From: Hahella sp.
Lineage (GTDB): Bacteria; Pseudomonadota; Gammaproteobacteria; Pseudomonadales; Oleiphilaceae
Length of the DNA stretch: 59,985 nucleotides
Reading direction: 5' to 3'
NCBI GenBank assembly: GCA_028280065.1
Contig: JANQMN010000039.1
Location: forward strand, 1 to 59,985
Shown here: positions 18,544-26,391 of the stretch, piece after piece
How the letters are laid out: the number at the start of each line of letters is the position of its first letter
How positions within the stretch are numbered: position 1 is the stretch's first letter
Made by a program: the position numbers and the translations under genes
Notes under the pieces: model-generated
What the model was told of the DNA's origin: nothing
Seen by the model: only the letters and a program-made list of their open reading frames with translations
The model's database searches: none

Positions 18544-18975
18544 TTAATGACCAAGTTCGTTGATATATTCGGCCATCACTACATGGGTTTTTATCTTCTT
18601 GACTGCCGGTAACGCAGATATTCTATCCCGAATGGAATGCACCTGGGACATGCTGCCGGCCTTAATAAAAAGTAACATGTCAGTGTCACCGGCAACGCCA
18701 TGGCAAGTTACGACCTGCGGTATTGTGCGCAGCATCTTGGCCATTTCATCACACTGAATATCGTCGTATTTAATTTCCAGGTAGACTTTTACCTGGTCCT
18801 CCATGGCTTGGGTGAGAAGTACCTGGTAACCGCGAATTGTGCCGTTATCTTCCAGTTTCTTGATTCGGTCTGCCACTGCGGAGCGCGAGAGGTTTACCTT
18901 TTCGGCAATGCCGGATACAGGTATTCGGGCGTTTTCCTTCATAACCTGCAAAATTTGTTCGTCAAACTTATCCAC
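18544..18975 (-). CDS. Lrp/AsnC-family transcriptional regulator
   Basis: A 143-aa protein with an N-terminal winged helix-turn-helix (FDEQILQVMKENARIPVSGIAEKVNLSRSAVADRIKKLEDNGTIRGY, residues 3-50) and a C-terminal RAM ligand-binding domain (about 62-140, with HGVAGDTDMLLFI). The start is GTG at 18975. It diverges from a YjeH-type exporter 128 bp away, so it most likely senses an amino acid and controls that exporter, as Lrp-type regulators do for LeuE and similar exporters. This pairing is inferred from the gene order. Confidence 0.92.
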   Translation of the reverse strand: MDKFDEQILQVMKENARIPVSGIAEKVNLSRSAVADRIKKLEDNGTIRGYQVLLTQAMEDQVKVYLEIKYDDIQCDEMAKMLRTIPQVVTCHGVAGDTDMLLFIKAGSMSQVHSIRDRISALPAVKKIKTHVVMAEYINELGH

Positions 18976-19103
18976 ACTTATTCTCTTCGATCACCGGTGA
19001 TTTCACGGAGGAAAAACTATTTTGCTGGCGGATACCGGCAAATTGCAACCTGGCGTTTGGTTATTCTATGTGAAAAGCATAATTCATTTGGACGAGGGCG
19101 GGT

Positions 19104-20414
19104 ATGGCGGACTTAAAGAAGTCTCTGGGCATGATGCAAGGAATGGGAATTCTGGTTTCAGCATTGCTTGGCACCGGAGTATTCATTGTTCCTGAACTAA
19201 CGGTGACGAATTTCGGCTCGCATGCGCTTTGGGGCTGGGGACTTCTGCTGATTGCAGTTTTACCGATCGCAATCACCTTTGCTGAACTAGGTAAACGCTT
19301 TCCGAGTGCCGCGGGCGCTTCGAATTTTGTCAGGGTAGCTTTCGGCGTCCGCCAAGGCGGAATCGTCGGCTGGCTTTTCCTCGCCTTGTTGCCGGTCGGG
19401 TTGTCCGCAGCCATGGAGATGGCAATCTGGTTTTTAAGGTCATTGACTGAAATAGGCCAACATCAAGCACTCGTTGCTAAGCTGATCATTCTGGGACTAA
19501 TTGGTTGGGCCAACCTGCGGGAAATAAAATTTTCCGGAAATCTGCAAACGGCGATTGCCTATTCCGTGGGAATCATTATTGTAGTTTTGACGGGCTTGGC
19601 TGGGATCGGTTGGTTTCCGGCGACAGAGAACCAGGCATCGTCGCCCGACTGGCCTAAGGTAGGAGCCGCGGCGGCATTGGCTTTTTGGAGTTTTATCGGC
19701 ATCGAAGTCATGGCGCACCTTTCCAGTGAGTTTAAAAATCCTGATAGGGATTTGCCCATTGCTCTGATTGGCGGAACCTTGATTGTCGGCGGTATCTACT
19801 GGGCCGGCAGTTGGCTCATTTATTACTTTGTAGCTCCCGACGGCAATTCGACTATCGCCATTGTACAGCTGACCCAGCAGTTGCTTGGCAGTTACGGCAA
19901 TGCGTTTATCTGCATTTTCGGACTCCTGTCCTGTATTGCCACGATGAACATCTATCTTGCAAGTGCGGCCCGCATGGTTTGGCAAATGGCGAATGACCGG
20001 AGGTTGCCCAATAGACTAAGAAGCCTCAACGATGCTGGGGCTCCGGACAATGCGATTTATAGCTGGATGATTATCAGTGCCGTCAGTATTTGCCTGACAA
20101 GCGGGTTTGGAATGAAGTTGGAAGGACTCATTACAGCGGCTAACGGCGTTATTGTGCTTATCTATCTGATGACAATGCTGGCCGCGATGAAACTGCTTCC
20201 GAGATTGCAAAAACGCATTGCAATAGCCGGGCTGTTAGTCTGCGTTGTTCTTGCCATTTCCTTGTACAAATCCATGATCTACGCGATCGTGATATATTTT
20301 TCATTATCGGTGGTTTATCTGATAACCAGGGTGCCGGCAATAAGAAGTCTTTCTTTATTGCAGTTCAAGAGAGAGGAATCAAGGGCAAAGCAGAAGTGTA
20401 AATCAGCCGCATAG
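19104..20414 (+). CDS. yjeH: YjeH-type amino acid exporter (APC superfamily)
   Basis: A 436-aa polytopic inner-membrane protein with about 12 transmembrane helices. The N-terminal helix-break motif (GMGILVSALLGTGVFIVPEL) and the segment SFIGIEVMAHLSSEFKNPDRDLP match E. coli YjeH, which exports L-methionine and branched-chain amino acids. The start has GAGGGCGGGT just upstream. It is divergent from an Lrp/AsnC regulator, supporting amino acid export as its role. Substrate specificity cannot be read from the sequence. A hairpin terminator follows 26 bp after the stop. Confidence 0.87.
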   Translation: MADLKKSLGMMQGMGILVSALLGTGVFIVPELTVTNFGSHALWGWGLLLIAVLPIAITFAELGKRFPSAAGASNFVRVAFGVRQGGIVGWLFLALLPVGLSAAMEMAIWFLRSLTEIGQHQALVAKLIILGLIGWANLREIKFSGNLQTAIAYSVGIIIVVLTGLAGIGWFPATENQASSPDWPKVGAAAALAFWSFIGIEVMAHLSSEFKNPDRDLPIALIGGTLIVGGIYWAGSWLIYYFVAPDGNSTIAIVQLTQQLLGSYGNAFICIFGLLSCIATMNIYLASAARMVWQMANDRRLPNRLRSLNDAGAPDNAIYSWMIISAVSICLTSGFGMKLEGLITAANGVIVLIYLMTMLAAMKLLPRLQKRIAIAGLLVCVVLAISLYKSMIYAIVIYFSLSVVYLITRVPAIRSLSLLQFKREESRAKQKCKSAA

Positions 20415-20440
20415 TGCTTGTTTTAATTAATTGGAAGGTA

Positions 20441-20473
20441 AGAAAGCAGCGAACCTCCGGCCTGCTGCTTTCT
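20441..20473. terminator. Terminator hairpin between yjeH and the CcoM-like gene
   Basis: AGAAAGCAGC pairs perfectly with GCTGCTTTCT around a 13-nt loop, followed by ATTTTCT on the + strand. It separates two convergent genes and probably stops yjeH transcription; the T tract is absent on the other side. Confidence 0.75.
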
Positions 20474-20503
20474 ATTTTCTACTATACGTAAGTATTAGCG
20501 ATA

Positions 20504-20620
20504 CTAGTTTTGAGGGTGTTTTTGCTTATCTTTGTGGATCATCCAGACGACACCGCCGAAAAATCCGATAGTCATCAGCACCACTAACACGCCCGCAATA
20601 ACAACTTCATCAACGTACAT
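20504..20620 (-). CDS. ccoM: CcoM-like small subunit of cbb3-type cytochrome c oxidase, 38 aa
   Basis: A 38-residue single-helix membrane protein. It starts MYVDEVVIAGVLVVL, has one hydrophobic span (about 6-26) and a charged tail (HKDKQKHPQN). This closely resembles CcoM of Pseudomonas stutzeri (start MFVDNVV, end WKD), a small subunit that stabilises cbb3 oxidase; the comparison is from memory. AGGGGG lies five bases before the ATG. A perfect FNR/ANR box is 63 bp upstream, fitting expression at low oxygen together with a cbb3 oxidase. The ccoNOQP genes are not in the window. Confidence 0.8.
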   Translation of the reverse strand: MYVDEVVIAGVLVVLMTIGFFGGVVWMIHKDKQKHPQN

Positions 20621-20682
20621 ACAACCCCCTAAGTTGGAAAAGTAATGTCAAAAAATTATGCAGAGGGGGTGCCACTGATGTA

Positions 20683-20696
20683 TTGATGCGTATCAA
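20683..20696 (-). promoter_or_regulatory. Perfect FNR/ANR box upstream of the CcoM-like gene
   Basis: TTGATGCGTATCAA matches TTGAT-N4-ATCAA with no mismatch. It sits between the stop of the chalcone-isomerase-like gene and the CcoM-like start (minus strand), about 70 bp before the ATG, so it most likely activates the CcoM-like gene from its own promoter. Confidence 0.88.
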
Positions 20697-20702
20697 CAGA
20701 TA

Positions 20703-21347
20703 CTAATATTCGTCATATCGGCGCCGAAACTTCGATTCGCCGACAATCTTAGCCACTTCAACACCGAGGATACCGGCCTTGAAATCCTGACTCACGGGAA
20801 ATTCACCTATCCAGATAGACAGAATCGCGTCAAACAACTCTTTACTTTTTATGATGCCGCGATCATTACCGGCCAGATTTACCGACATACCCACACCTGG
20901 ACGATATTCGATAATCGCTTTGTCTCCTTTGCGAAGACGCTGGTCAAACATTGCCAGTAGCTGATTGATTTCTTCTTCCATGGCAACCGCTTGGTCCTGG
21001 GTCACGTTAAGCCGCATTCCTTCATAAAACGCATCAGCGATTTTTCGACCCCGAACATTTCGTAGCATGTTGAATTCCATAAGTTTGAAGCCGTCTTGGT
21101 GAATCAATTGATCCGCACTTTCGGAGGTGTTTTCAACATACAGCGATCCGACATAGACGTCGACAAACATCAGGAATTTACGCTTGGCCGCACCATTGAG
21201 AAATAGTGGTGGCCGATAGTCATTTCCCGGAAGCACTTCAGGAATATTGATTTCGTCCACGACGGCAGCCTGGCTGCCGGAAATCCAAAGGCATATCAAA
21301 ATGGCAGTAAAACTTGCCAATACAGGCTTTTGATTGAGAGTATTCAT
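20703..21347 (-). CDS. Secreted chalcone-isomerase-like protein
   Basis: A 214-aa protein with a signal peptide (MNTLNQKPVLASFTAILICLWISGSQA) and a chalcone-isomerase-like fold (GNDYRPPLFLNGAAKRKFLMFVDVYVGSLYVEN...LMEFNMLRNVRGRKIADAFYEGMRLN...GDKAIIEYRPGVGMSVNLAG). Bacterial members of this family are periplasmic and of unknown function; flavonoid chemistry is not expected. The ATG at 21347 has AGGAAA upstream and starts the signal peptide. The open frame to 21413 adds unconserved residues. Upstream is a 265-bp divergent region shared with rsmC. Confidence 0.82.
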   Translation of the reverse strand: MNTLNQKPVLASFTAILICLWISGSQAAVVDEINIPEVLPGNDYRPPLFLNGAAKRKFLMFVDVYVGSLYVENTSESADQLIHQDGFKLMEFNMLRNVRGRKIADAFYEGMRLNVTQDQAVAMEEEINQLLAMFDQRLRKGDKAIIEYRPGVGMSVNLAGNDRGIIKSKELFDAILSIWIGEFPVSQDFKAGILGVEVAKIVGESKFRRRYDEY

Positions 21348-21612
21348 TTTGAGTTTCCTGCTGTTTAGGATGAAGCGCAGCATGGAAAACTGCATCGCAG
21401 GCTGAGATTTCATCCGGAATTATTTTTGTTTGGATGGTTTCCGTTTCTTAGGGCCAACTGGTTACAATTGCTCACATAAGATAACAATTGTTGATTGTGC
21501 CTAAAAATTAGCCATCGAAAACGGAACAGAATCACAGTTTCCAAAATATACGGACGTTGATAGGTCCAAACAGCAACCAGCACCAAGTGACTGATCAACC
21601 GGAGCACTGCGC

Positions 21613-22659
21613 GTGAGCCATCTTGAAAACGCAAGTCAGGTAATACTGCGCCAACAACAACTGCTTTCTCCTAGGACCTTGTTCGTCGGGCCGCTCGGGG
21701 ATGGTTTGCTACGCGGAGAAATACGCGAACGCCTGGATTCTCCGGTTAAGGGATTGGTTTGGGATTATGCAAAATATTTGGCCCATCAAAATGATGGGGA
21801 GTTATTGTTTTCGCTGTATCCCGATCCAAGCTGGCAGTTCGATCAGATAGTTCTTTTCATGCCCAAGAGCAAAGAGGTGGTGGATCTGGTTTTATCCTCC
21901 TTAGCGGATAGAATTACGGCAACGACCAAGTTGTGGTTAATCGGTGGCAAGCGCGAAGGCGTAGAAAGCAAAGCCAAGCGTATGTTGAAAGATGGCTGGG
22001 ATGGGCAAAAAGTCGACTCTGCACGGCATTGCCAACTATGGGAGTTGTATCCCAGGATGCAGGAACTGCCAAACCTTGCTAGCTGCTGGAAAAAGATGAC
22101 CGTCGAATTCCCCGGCCAGTCCATACAGTCCATGCGGTTTTTACCGGGGGTGTTTAGCGCAGGCAGATTAGACGAGGGCACCCGTCTTCTACTCGAAAAC
22201 CTGCCGGAATTTAGAGAAATACAAAACGCCAGTTCGCCGAGAATACTGGATTTTGGCTGCGGCTCCGGGGTGGTGGGATTGTATCTGAAAAAACGATTTC
22301 CCCAGGCGAATGTCGAAATGGTGGATATTAGCTTACCGGCATTGGTCAGCGCTCGGGCAAATGCCGAAAAATTAGGCGTTGAGGCGGATATTTACCCATC
22401 CAATGGCCTGGATGATGTAAAGCCCGGATTGTCGGCTATTATCACAAATCCGCCGTTTCATCAGGGCGTGAAACAGGACACGCAAGTCACCTACCGGTTT
22501 TTGCAATCATGTAGCCGGCATCTCAGTAGGGGAGGCTCCCTGGTGTTGGTGGCGAATAGCTTCTTGCCCTATGCGGAGTGGATCGAGAAAGCTGTAGGTC
22601 CTTTTAAAATAATAAGCGATAACAATAAATTTCGGGTATACCATGCCATCAAAATTTGA
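21613..22659 (+). CDS. rsmC: 16S rRNA guanine-1207 N2-methyltransferase RsmC
   Basis: A 348-aa RsmC/RlmG-type protein with a degenerate N-terminal methyltransferase-like domain and a catalytic C-terminal Rossmann domain: SAM motif ILDFGCGSGVVGLYL (about 214-228) and catalytic NPPF (ITNPPFHQG). It methylates N2 of a guanine in small-subunit rRNA. The start is GTG at 21613 with GGAG upstream, giving MSHLENASQVILRQQ, which resembles the start of E. coli RsmC. RsmC and RlmG are close relatives; the N-terminus and length favour RsmC. It overlaps the next gene by 17 bp, implying coupling with a second rRNA or tRNA modification enzyme. Confidence 0.87.
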   Translation: MSHLENASQVILRQQQLLSPRTLFVGPLGDGLLRGEIRERLDSPVKGLVWDYAKYLAHQNDGELLFSLYPDPSWQFDQIVLFMPKSKEVVDLVLSSLADRITATTKLWLIGGKREGVESKAKRMLKDGWDGQKVDSARHCQLWELYPRMQELPNLASCWKKMTVEFPGQSIQSMRFLPGVFSAGRLDEGTRLLLENLPEFREIQNASSPRILDFGCGSGVVGLYLKKRFPQANVEMVDISLPALVSARANAEKLGVEADIYPSNGLDDVKPGLSAIITNPPFHQGVKQDTQVTYRFLQSCSRHLSRGGSLVLVANSFLPYAEWIEKAVGPFKIISDNNKFRVYHAIKI

Positions 22660-23560
22660 CTGGTCGACGAAACGTAGCGAGCCATCGGCGCAAAACACCG
22701 AGCAATCGACCACGCAGGCCAAACTGAAACACAGTCTCACTGTCCAGGATGCAGGAATTAGCGCCCTGGAACATCTCGCGGGCGCTACCTCTTTGTCCAA
22801 GCAGAAAGTTAAGGAAGTGATGAGCAAGGGTGGCGTATGGTTGAAACAAGGCACAAAACCGCAAAAGCGGCTCAGAAGAGTGAAGAGTCTGCTGAAACCC
22901 GGAGACCGGATAAAATTGTTTTTTGATCCGGCGGTTTTACGCTTGGAACCCAGGCAACCAAGTCTTATTCATGAAGAAAAGACCTTTTCGGTTTGGTACA
23001 AGCCCGCCGGATTACTGAGCCAAGGCACGGAATGGGGCGACCATTGCAGCTTGCTGCGTTGTGTCGAAGTAAAGGGCATTAAGGAAACTGCTTTTTATCA
23101 AAACCCCTTTCTGCTGCATCGTTTGGATAGAGATGCTTCAGGGATTGTGGTGATAGCCCATAATAAGCTGGCGGCGGCAAAGTTTAGTGAGTTGCTCCAA
23201 CAAAGAAAGTTGCAGAAACACTATCTCGCTTTGGTGAGCGGCGAACTGCCGGAAGCAGGCGAAATTAACGCCAGTTTGGATGGTAAAGAGGCGCAGACCG
23301 AATACCGGCGGCTGGCCTGGAATTCCATCGATAAGGTTTCGCTGGTCGAGATTGATCTGATCACAGGACGCCAACACCAGATTCGCCGGCACTTTGCAGC
23401 GATCGACCACCCTTTGGTCGGCGATAGGCTGTATGGCGTAAAGGAAGCAAAACAGCTATGCCTGATAGCCCACCGGCTGGCGTTCCAATGCCCAATAAGC
23501 CATTCTGCAAGGGAGTTTAGCTTACCGGCTTCGTATATGCCCGGCTGGTCGGCGATGTAA
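22643..23560 (+). CDS. RluA-family RNA pseudouridine synthase
   Basis: A 305-aa protein with an N-terminal S4-like RNA-binding region (about 50-95, SLSKQKVKEVMSKGGVWLKQG) and a RluA-type catalytic domain. The active-site motif is HRLDRDASGIVV, with the catalytic Asp after HRL, followed by TGRQHQIRRHFAAIDHPLVGD. It isomerises uridine to pseudouridine in rRNA or tRNA; the target cannot be told from the sequence. The start lies inside the end of rsmC. The 3' end is 17 bp from the convergent DUF6455 gene. Confidence 0.88.
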   Translation: MPSKFDWSTKRSEPSAQNTEQSTTQAKLKHSLTVQDAGISALEHLAGATSLSKQKVKEVMSKGGVWLKQGTKPQKRLRRVKSLLKPGDRIKLFFDPAVLRLEPRQPSLIHEEKTFSVWYKPAGLLSQGTEWGDHCSLLRCVEVKGIKETAFYQNPFLLHRLDRDASGIVVIAHNKLAAAKFSELLQQRKLQKHYLALVSGELPEAGEINASLDGKEAQTEYRRLAWNSIDKVSLVEIDLITGRQHQIRRHFAAIDHPLVGDRLYGVKEAKQLCLIAHRLAFQCPISHSAREFSLPASYMPGWSAM

Positions 23561-23577
23561 CGCGTTAATGCCGCCGA

Positions 23578-23937
23578 TTATGCGGGTTGCTCCACCAGGG
23601 TATTGGCGCGTGCAATCGATTCTCTGTTTTCGCAATCCGCCGGTAAATCCTGCCTGTGCTGTTCCAGGTGCCGATCGCATTGATCCTGTTGAACACACCC
23701 ACGGCAGCGTTTGATGGCATTGAAGACCTCCGTGGAACTATTGCTTCGAACATAATGATCTAAGCTTACACCCTGTTCTTTAAGCAGTTTGCCAAGCCTT
23801 TCCTGTTCAAGGCTGTGATACAAGCCCTGATAGTAAAGGTCCGCGGCCCGGTGATTACGAAATATGACATATAGGACTAGAGCGGTTGGCAGAGTGAACA
23901 CGGCAGCAACCGAGAGCCAGATGAGGCCTTGTGACAT
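23578..23937 (-). CDS. DUF6455-like membrane-anchored protein with Cys motif
   Basis: A 119-aa protein with one N-terminal transmembrane helix (LIWLSVAAVFTLPTALVLYVIF, residues 5-26) and a soluble tail. The tail contains KRCRGCVQQDQCDRHL and PADCENR, a four-Cys pattern that fits the DUF6455 family as I remember it, and may bind a metal or cluster. Function unknown. It is transcribed towards the pseudouridine synthase gene and diverges from the miaA homologue across about 96 bp. Confidence 0.65.
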   Translation of the reverse strand: MSQGLIWLSVAAVFTLPTALVLYVIFRNHRAADLYYQGLYHSLEQERLGKLLKEQGVSLDHYVRSNSSTEVFNAIKRCRGCVQQDQCDRHLEQHRQDLPADCENRESIARANTLVEQPA

Positions 23938-24033
23938 AGTGCATGATCCTAGTATTTTTTATTGTTAACCATTGCGTCTTGGCGAAATGGTGAAGAAACC
24001 ATAGCAAAGAAACTGTCAGGACTCTATTAAAAA

Positions 24034-24975
24034 ATGATCAATTCTCAAGGGATGATAGCGGACGATATCCCGGCAGCCAAAGCGCTGGTTATTCTGGGTC
24101 CGACGGCCACAGGCAAAACCCGCTTGGCGGTCGAGCTGGCTAGGCAAGTCGCCGGTGAAGTGATTTCCGTTGACAGTCGGCAGGTTTATGTCGGGCTGGA
24201 TATCGGCAGTGGTAAAGACTTGGAGGAGTATGGCGAGGTTGCCTGCCATTTGATTGATGTAGTCGGATTGGACCGGGAGTTCGGTCTTTTCGATTTTTTA
24301 TCCCTTGTGGAAAAAACTCTGGCAGATCCCCACTCGCGTAATATATTTCCAATTTTTGCCGGAGGGACAGGACTCTACCTGGATGCGCTGTTAAAAGGAT
24401 ATCGCCTGGTAAACGCCCCTGTGGCTCCCGAACTAAGAAATAAACTGGTGCAATATTCGGATCAGCAGCTTGTGGACTATTTATTATCCATCAAAGAGGT
24501 GCACAACTCGACTGATACCCAGGATAGGGAAAGAACCCTGCGTGCAATTGAGATTGCAATCGCCGAACGCGACCGGCAAGCCGATATCGTCCAAGTCCGG
24601 CTGGATGCATTAGTGCTGGGCTTTCGTTGTGATGCCCAAGCATTAAGAGAACGGATAAAGAAACGGCTGAAAACGCGTCTTAATCTCGGCTTGATTGAGG
24701 AAGTGGAATCTCTGGTGCAACAGGGAATCCATTGGGAAAGACTGGATGCGTTGGGGCTTGAATATCGGTTTGTCGGCCGATATCTGCAAGGCCGGCTGAA
24801 TCGCAACGACATGGAACAGAAACTCGCTGCCGCAATTTACCAGTTTGCCCGACAACAAAATAAGTGGTTTCGCCGGATGGAACGCCAAGGTATCGGTATC
24901 CATTGGCTGGAGGCTGGTAAACCTATACCCGAGCCGCTGCATAAAAAGGTGATGAATCTGGTGACATCGGGTTAG
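24034..24975 (+). CDS. miaA: tRNA dimethylallyltransferase (MiaA family)
   Basis: A 313-aa enzyme of the MiaA family, which adds a dimethylallyl group to N6 of A37 in tRNAs reading UNN codons. Motifs: P-loop GPTATGKT (22-29), DSRQVY with the catalytic Asp, FAGGTGLYLDALL, and RERTLRAIEIA for tRNA contacts. The segment GLEYRFVGRYLQG replaces the more common GYRQ version of gammaproteobacterial MiaA, and the usual mutL/hfq neighbours are absent. This may therefore be a second, divergent copy with another origin. No convincing ribosome site is near the ATG, so the start is moderately sure. Confidence 0.82.
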   Translation: MINSQGMIADDIPAAKALVILGPTATGKTRLAVELARQVAGEVISVDSRQVYVGLDIGSGKDLEEYGEVACHLIDVVGLDREFGLFDFLSLVEKTLADPHSRNIFPIFAGGTGLYLDALLKGYRLVNAPVAPELRNKLVQYSDQQLVDYLLSIKEVHNSTDTQDRERTLRAIEIAIAERDRQADIVQVRLDALVLGFRCDAQALRERIKKRLKTRLNLGLIEEVESLVQQGIHWERLDALGLEYRFVGRYLQGRLNRNDMEQKLAAAIYQFARQQNKWFRRMERQGIGIHWLEAGKPIPEPLHKKVMNLVTSG

Positions 24976-25275
24976 ATCTTAGTTGTTTGGCCCGACAAGA
25001 GAGTCATTAGCGCCTGGCCTTCCTATCTAAACGATCTAACATACAAAGGAACCTGCCGTAGATCTTCGTCGAATCGATCGGGCCATAATACATCGCTCTG
25101 TGTTTTTTCAGCTTTTTTTTCGCCTGCCTGCAAAAAATTGATCTAGGCGGGGATTTATCTAGGCTATATCTACAAAATAAGGATTAAACGGAGGATATCC
25201 GTCATAGGGTGTACAATTAACTGCTAGTCTTTATAAGCAATCTTCTTAATCTAAAAACAAATTTTCGATCTAATA
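24976..25275. other. Upstream region of the Mrp operon
   Basis: No gene is seen. It holds an 8-bp direct repeat ATCTAGGC at 25141-25148 and 25157-25164 and several further GATCTA-like words. These could be operator half-sites for the antiporter operon, but no known regulator consensus is recognised. The first mrp gene has no clear ribosome site. Confidence 0.3.
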
Positions 25276-25752
25276 ATGCCAATTATTAAAAGATTTTTTC
25301 TGCTGGCAGCCTTCTGGCTATTGCTTTCGGGGCACTACGATCCTCTCATGCTCGGATTCGGAGCATTCTCATTAGGGCTCGTGTTCTACATTTCAATACG
25401 AATGGATAGATTGGATGGCGAAGTTGAATACATCACCTTTGGGCAGCGGGTGGTCCGCTATTGGTTTTGGCTGGTCGGCCAGATTTTTGTCTCAAGTATT
25501 GGGGTCACAAAACTCGTCTGGGGTAAAACGAGCGACTTGTCACCTTCGTTAGAAAAAGTTCCAGCCACGACAGTGCCTGATTCGACGCAGGTTCTATACG
25601 CTAACTCAATCACCTTAACCCCAGGCACGTTAAGTGTTGATATCGAAGATGGTGATATAACCGTTCATGCTCTGCAAAAGAAATCGTTGCAGGAGCTCAA
25701 AGAAGGCGCCATGGCTAAAAAGATATCCGAAATTTGGAAAAAAGAACGATGA
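25276..25752 (+). CDS. mrpE: Mrp Na+/H+ antiporter subunit E
   Basis: A 158-aa membrane protein of the MnhE/MrpE/PhaE family. Two or three hydrophobic segments come first (FFLLAAFWLLLSGHYDPLMLGFGAFSLGLVFYIS and YWFWLVGQIFVSSIGVTKLVW), followed by a cytoplasmic domain with the family's TQVLYANSITLTPGTLSVDIEDGDITVHAL. It is a small structural subunit of the multisubunit antiporter. First gene of a nine-gene operon; its stop overlaps the mrpF start (ATGA). Confidence 0.9.
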   Translation: MPIIKRFFLLAAFWLLLSGHYDPLMLGFGAFSLGLVFYISIRMDRLDGEVEYITFGQRVVRYWFWLVGQIFVSSIGVTKLVWGKTSDLSPSLEKVPATTVPDSTQVLYANSITLTPGTLSVDIEDGDITVHALQKKSLQELKEGAMAKKISEIWKKER

Positions 25753-26015
25753 CGGGAGTTCTCACGGCTACTTGTATTGCCATACTGGTGGTTATGGCCA
25801 TGGCCTTAGCTCGGGCGTTAAAGGCGCCCACTGTTTATGACCGCATACTCGGCGTAAACATGTTCGGAACCAAAACCGTTCTTTTTATTGCTGTGGTTGG
25901 CTACATGACCGGCCGCCCGGATTTTCTGGATATTGCAATTGTATACGCACTTATAAGTTTTATTGGAATGGTGGCTGTATTGCGGTTCTTCGAGTACACC
26001 GCTCCGATCGAATAA
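25749..26015 (+). CDS. mrpF: Mrp Na+/H+ antiporter subunit F
   Basis: An 88-aa three-helix membrane protein of the MrpF/PhaF family, with the conserved RALKAPTVYDRILGVNMFGTKTV between helices one and two. The ATG at 25749 overlaps the mrpE stop and gives the expected short N-terminus; an in-frame start at 25734 lies inside mrpE. MrpF and MrpG are structural partners of the MrpA/MrpB end of the complex. Confidence 0.9.
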   Translation: MTGVLTATCIAILVVMAMALARALKAPTVYDRILGVNMFGTKTVLFIAVVGYMTGRPDFLDIAIVYALISFIGMVAVLRFFEYTAPIE

Positions 26016-26062
26016 TCGGTCTAAAAAAGAAAAACAAGAATCAAATGTGGGATGAAAATGGT

Positions 26063-26383
26063 ATGAGTATCCTAGATTACTTCAGCGCAATATTACTCGC
26101 TGGCGGTGTTTTTTTTAGTTTCACAGGGGCGATTGGGCTTTTCCGTTTTCCCGATTTTTTTACCAGAGTCCACGCGGCAAGTGTGACGGATACTATCGGC
26201 GTGATTTTGATAATTGCCGGACTGCTACTCCAAACCAGTTTTGATTTGAACATTATCAAACTGCTGCTGATACTTGCCATTTTGCTGTTAACCAGTCCGA
26301 CGGCTTCCCATGCGTTAGCAAAGTCGGCTCGGCATGGTGGCCTATTAACACTGGCGGAAAGCAATAGAAGCAATGATAGGTAA
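26063..26383 (+). CDS. mrpG: Mrp Na+/H+ antiporter subunit G
   Basis: A 106-aa three-helix subunit of the MrpG/PhaG family, with the signature GLFRFPDFFTRVHAASVTDTIGV and the later LTSPTASHALAKSA. The ATG at 26063 gives a natural short N-terminus and follows GGGATGA; an alternative ATG at 26045 adds six residues. It belongs to the operon that continues with the fused MrpA/MrpB-type subunit nine bases after its stop. Confidence 0.9.
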   Translation: MSILDYFSAILLAGGVFFSFTGAIGLFRFPDFFTRVHAASVTDTIGVILIIAGLLLQTSFDLNIIKLLLILAILLLTSPTASHALAKSARHGGLLTLAESNRSNDR

Positions 26384-26391
26384 GAGGACAA

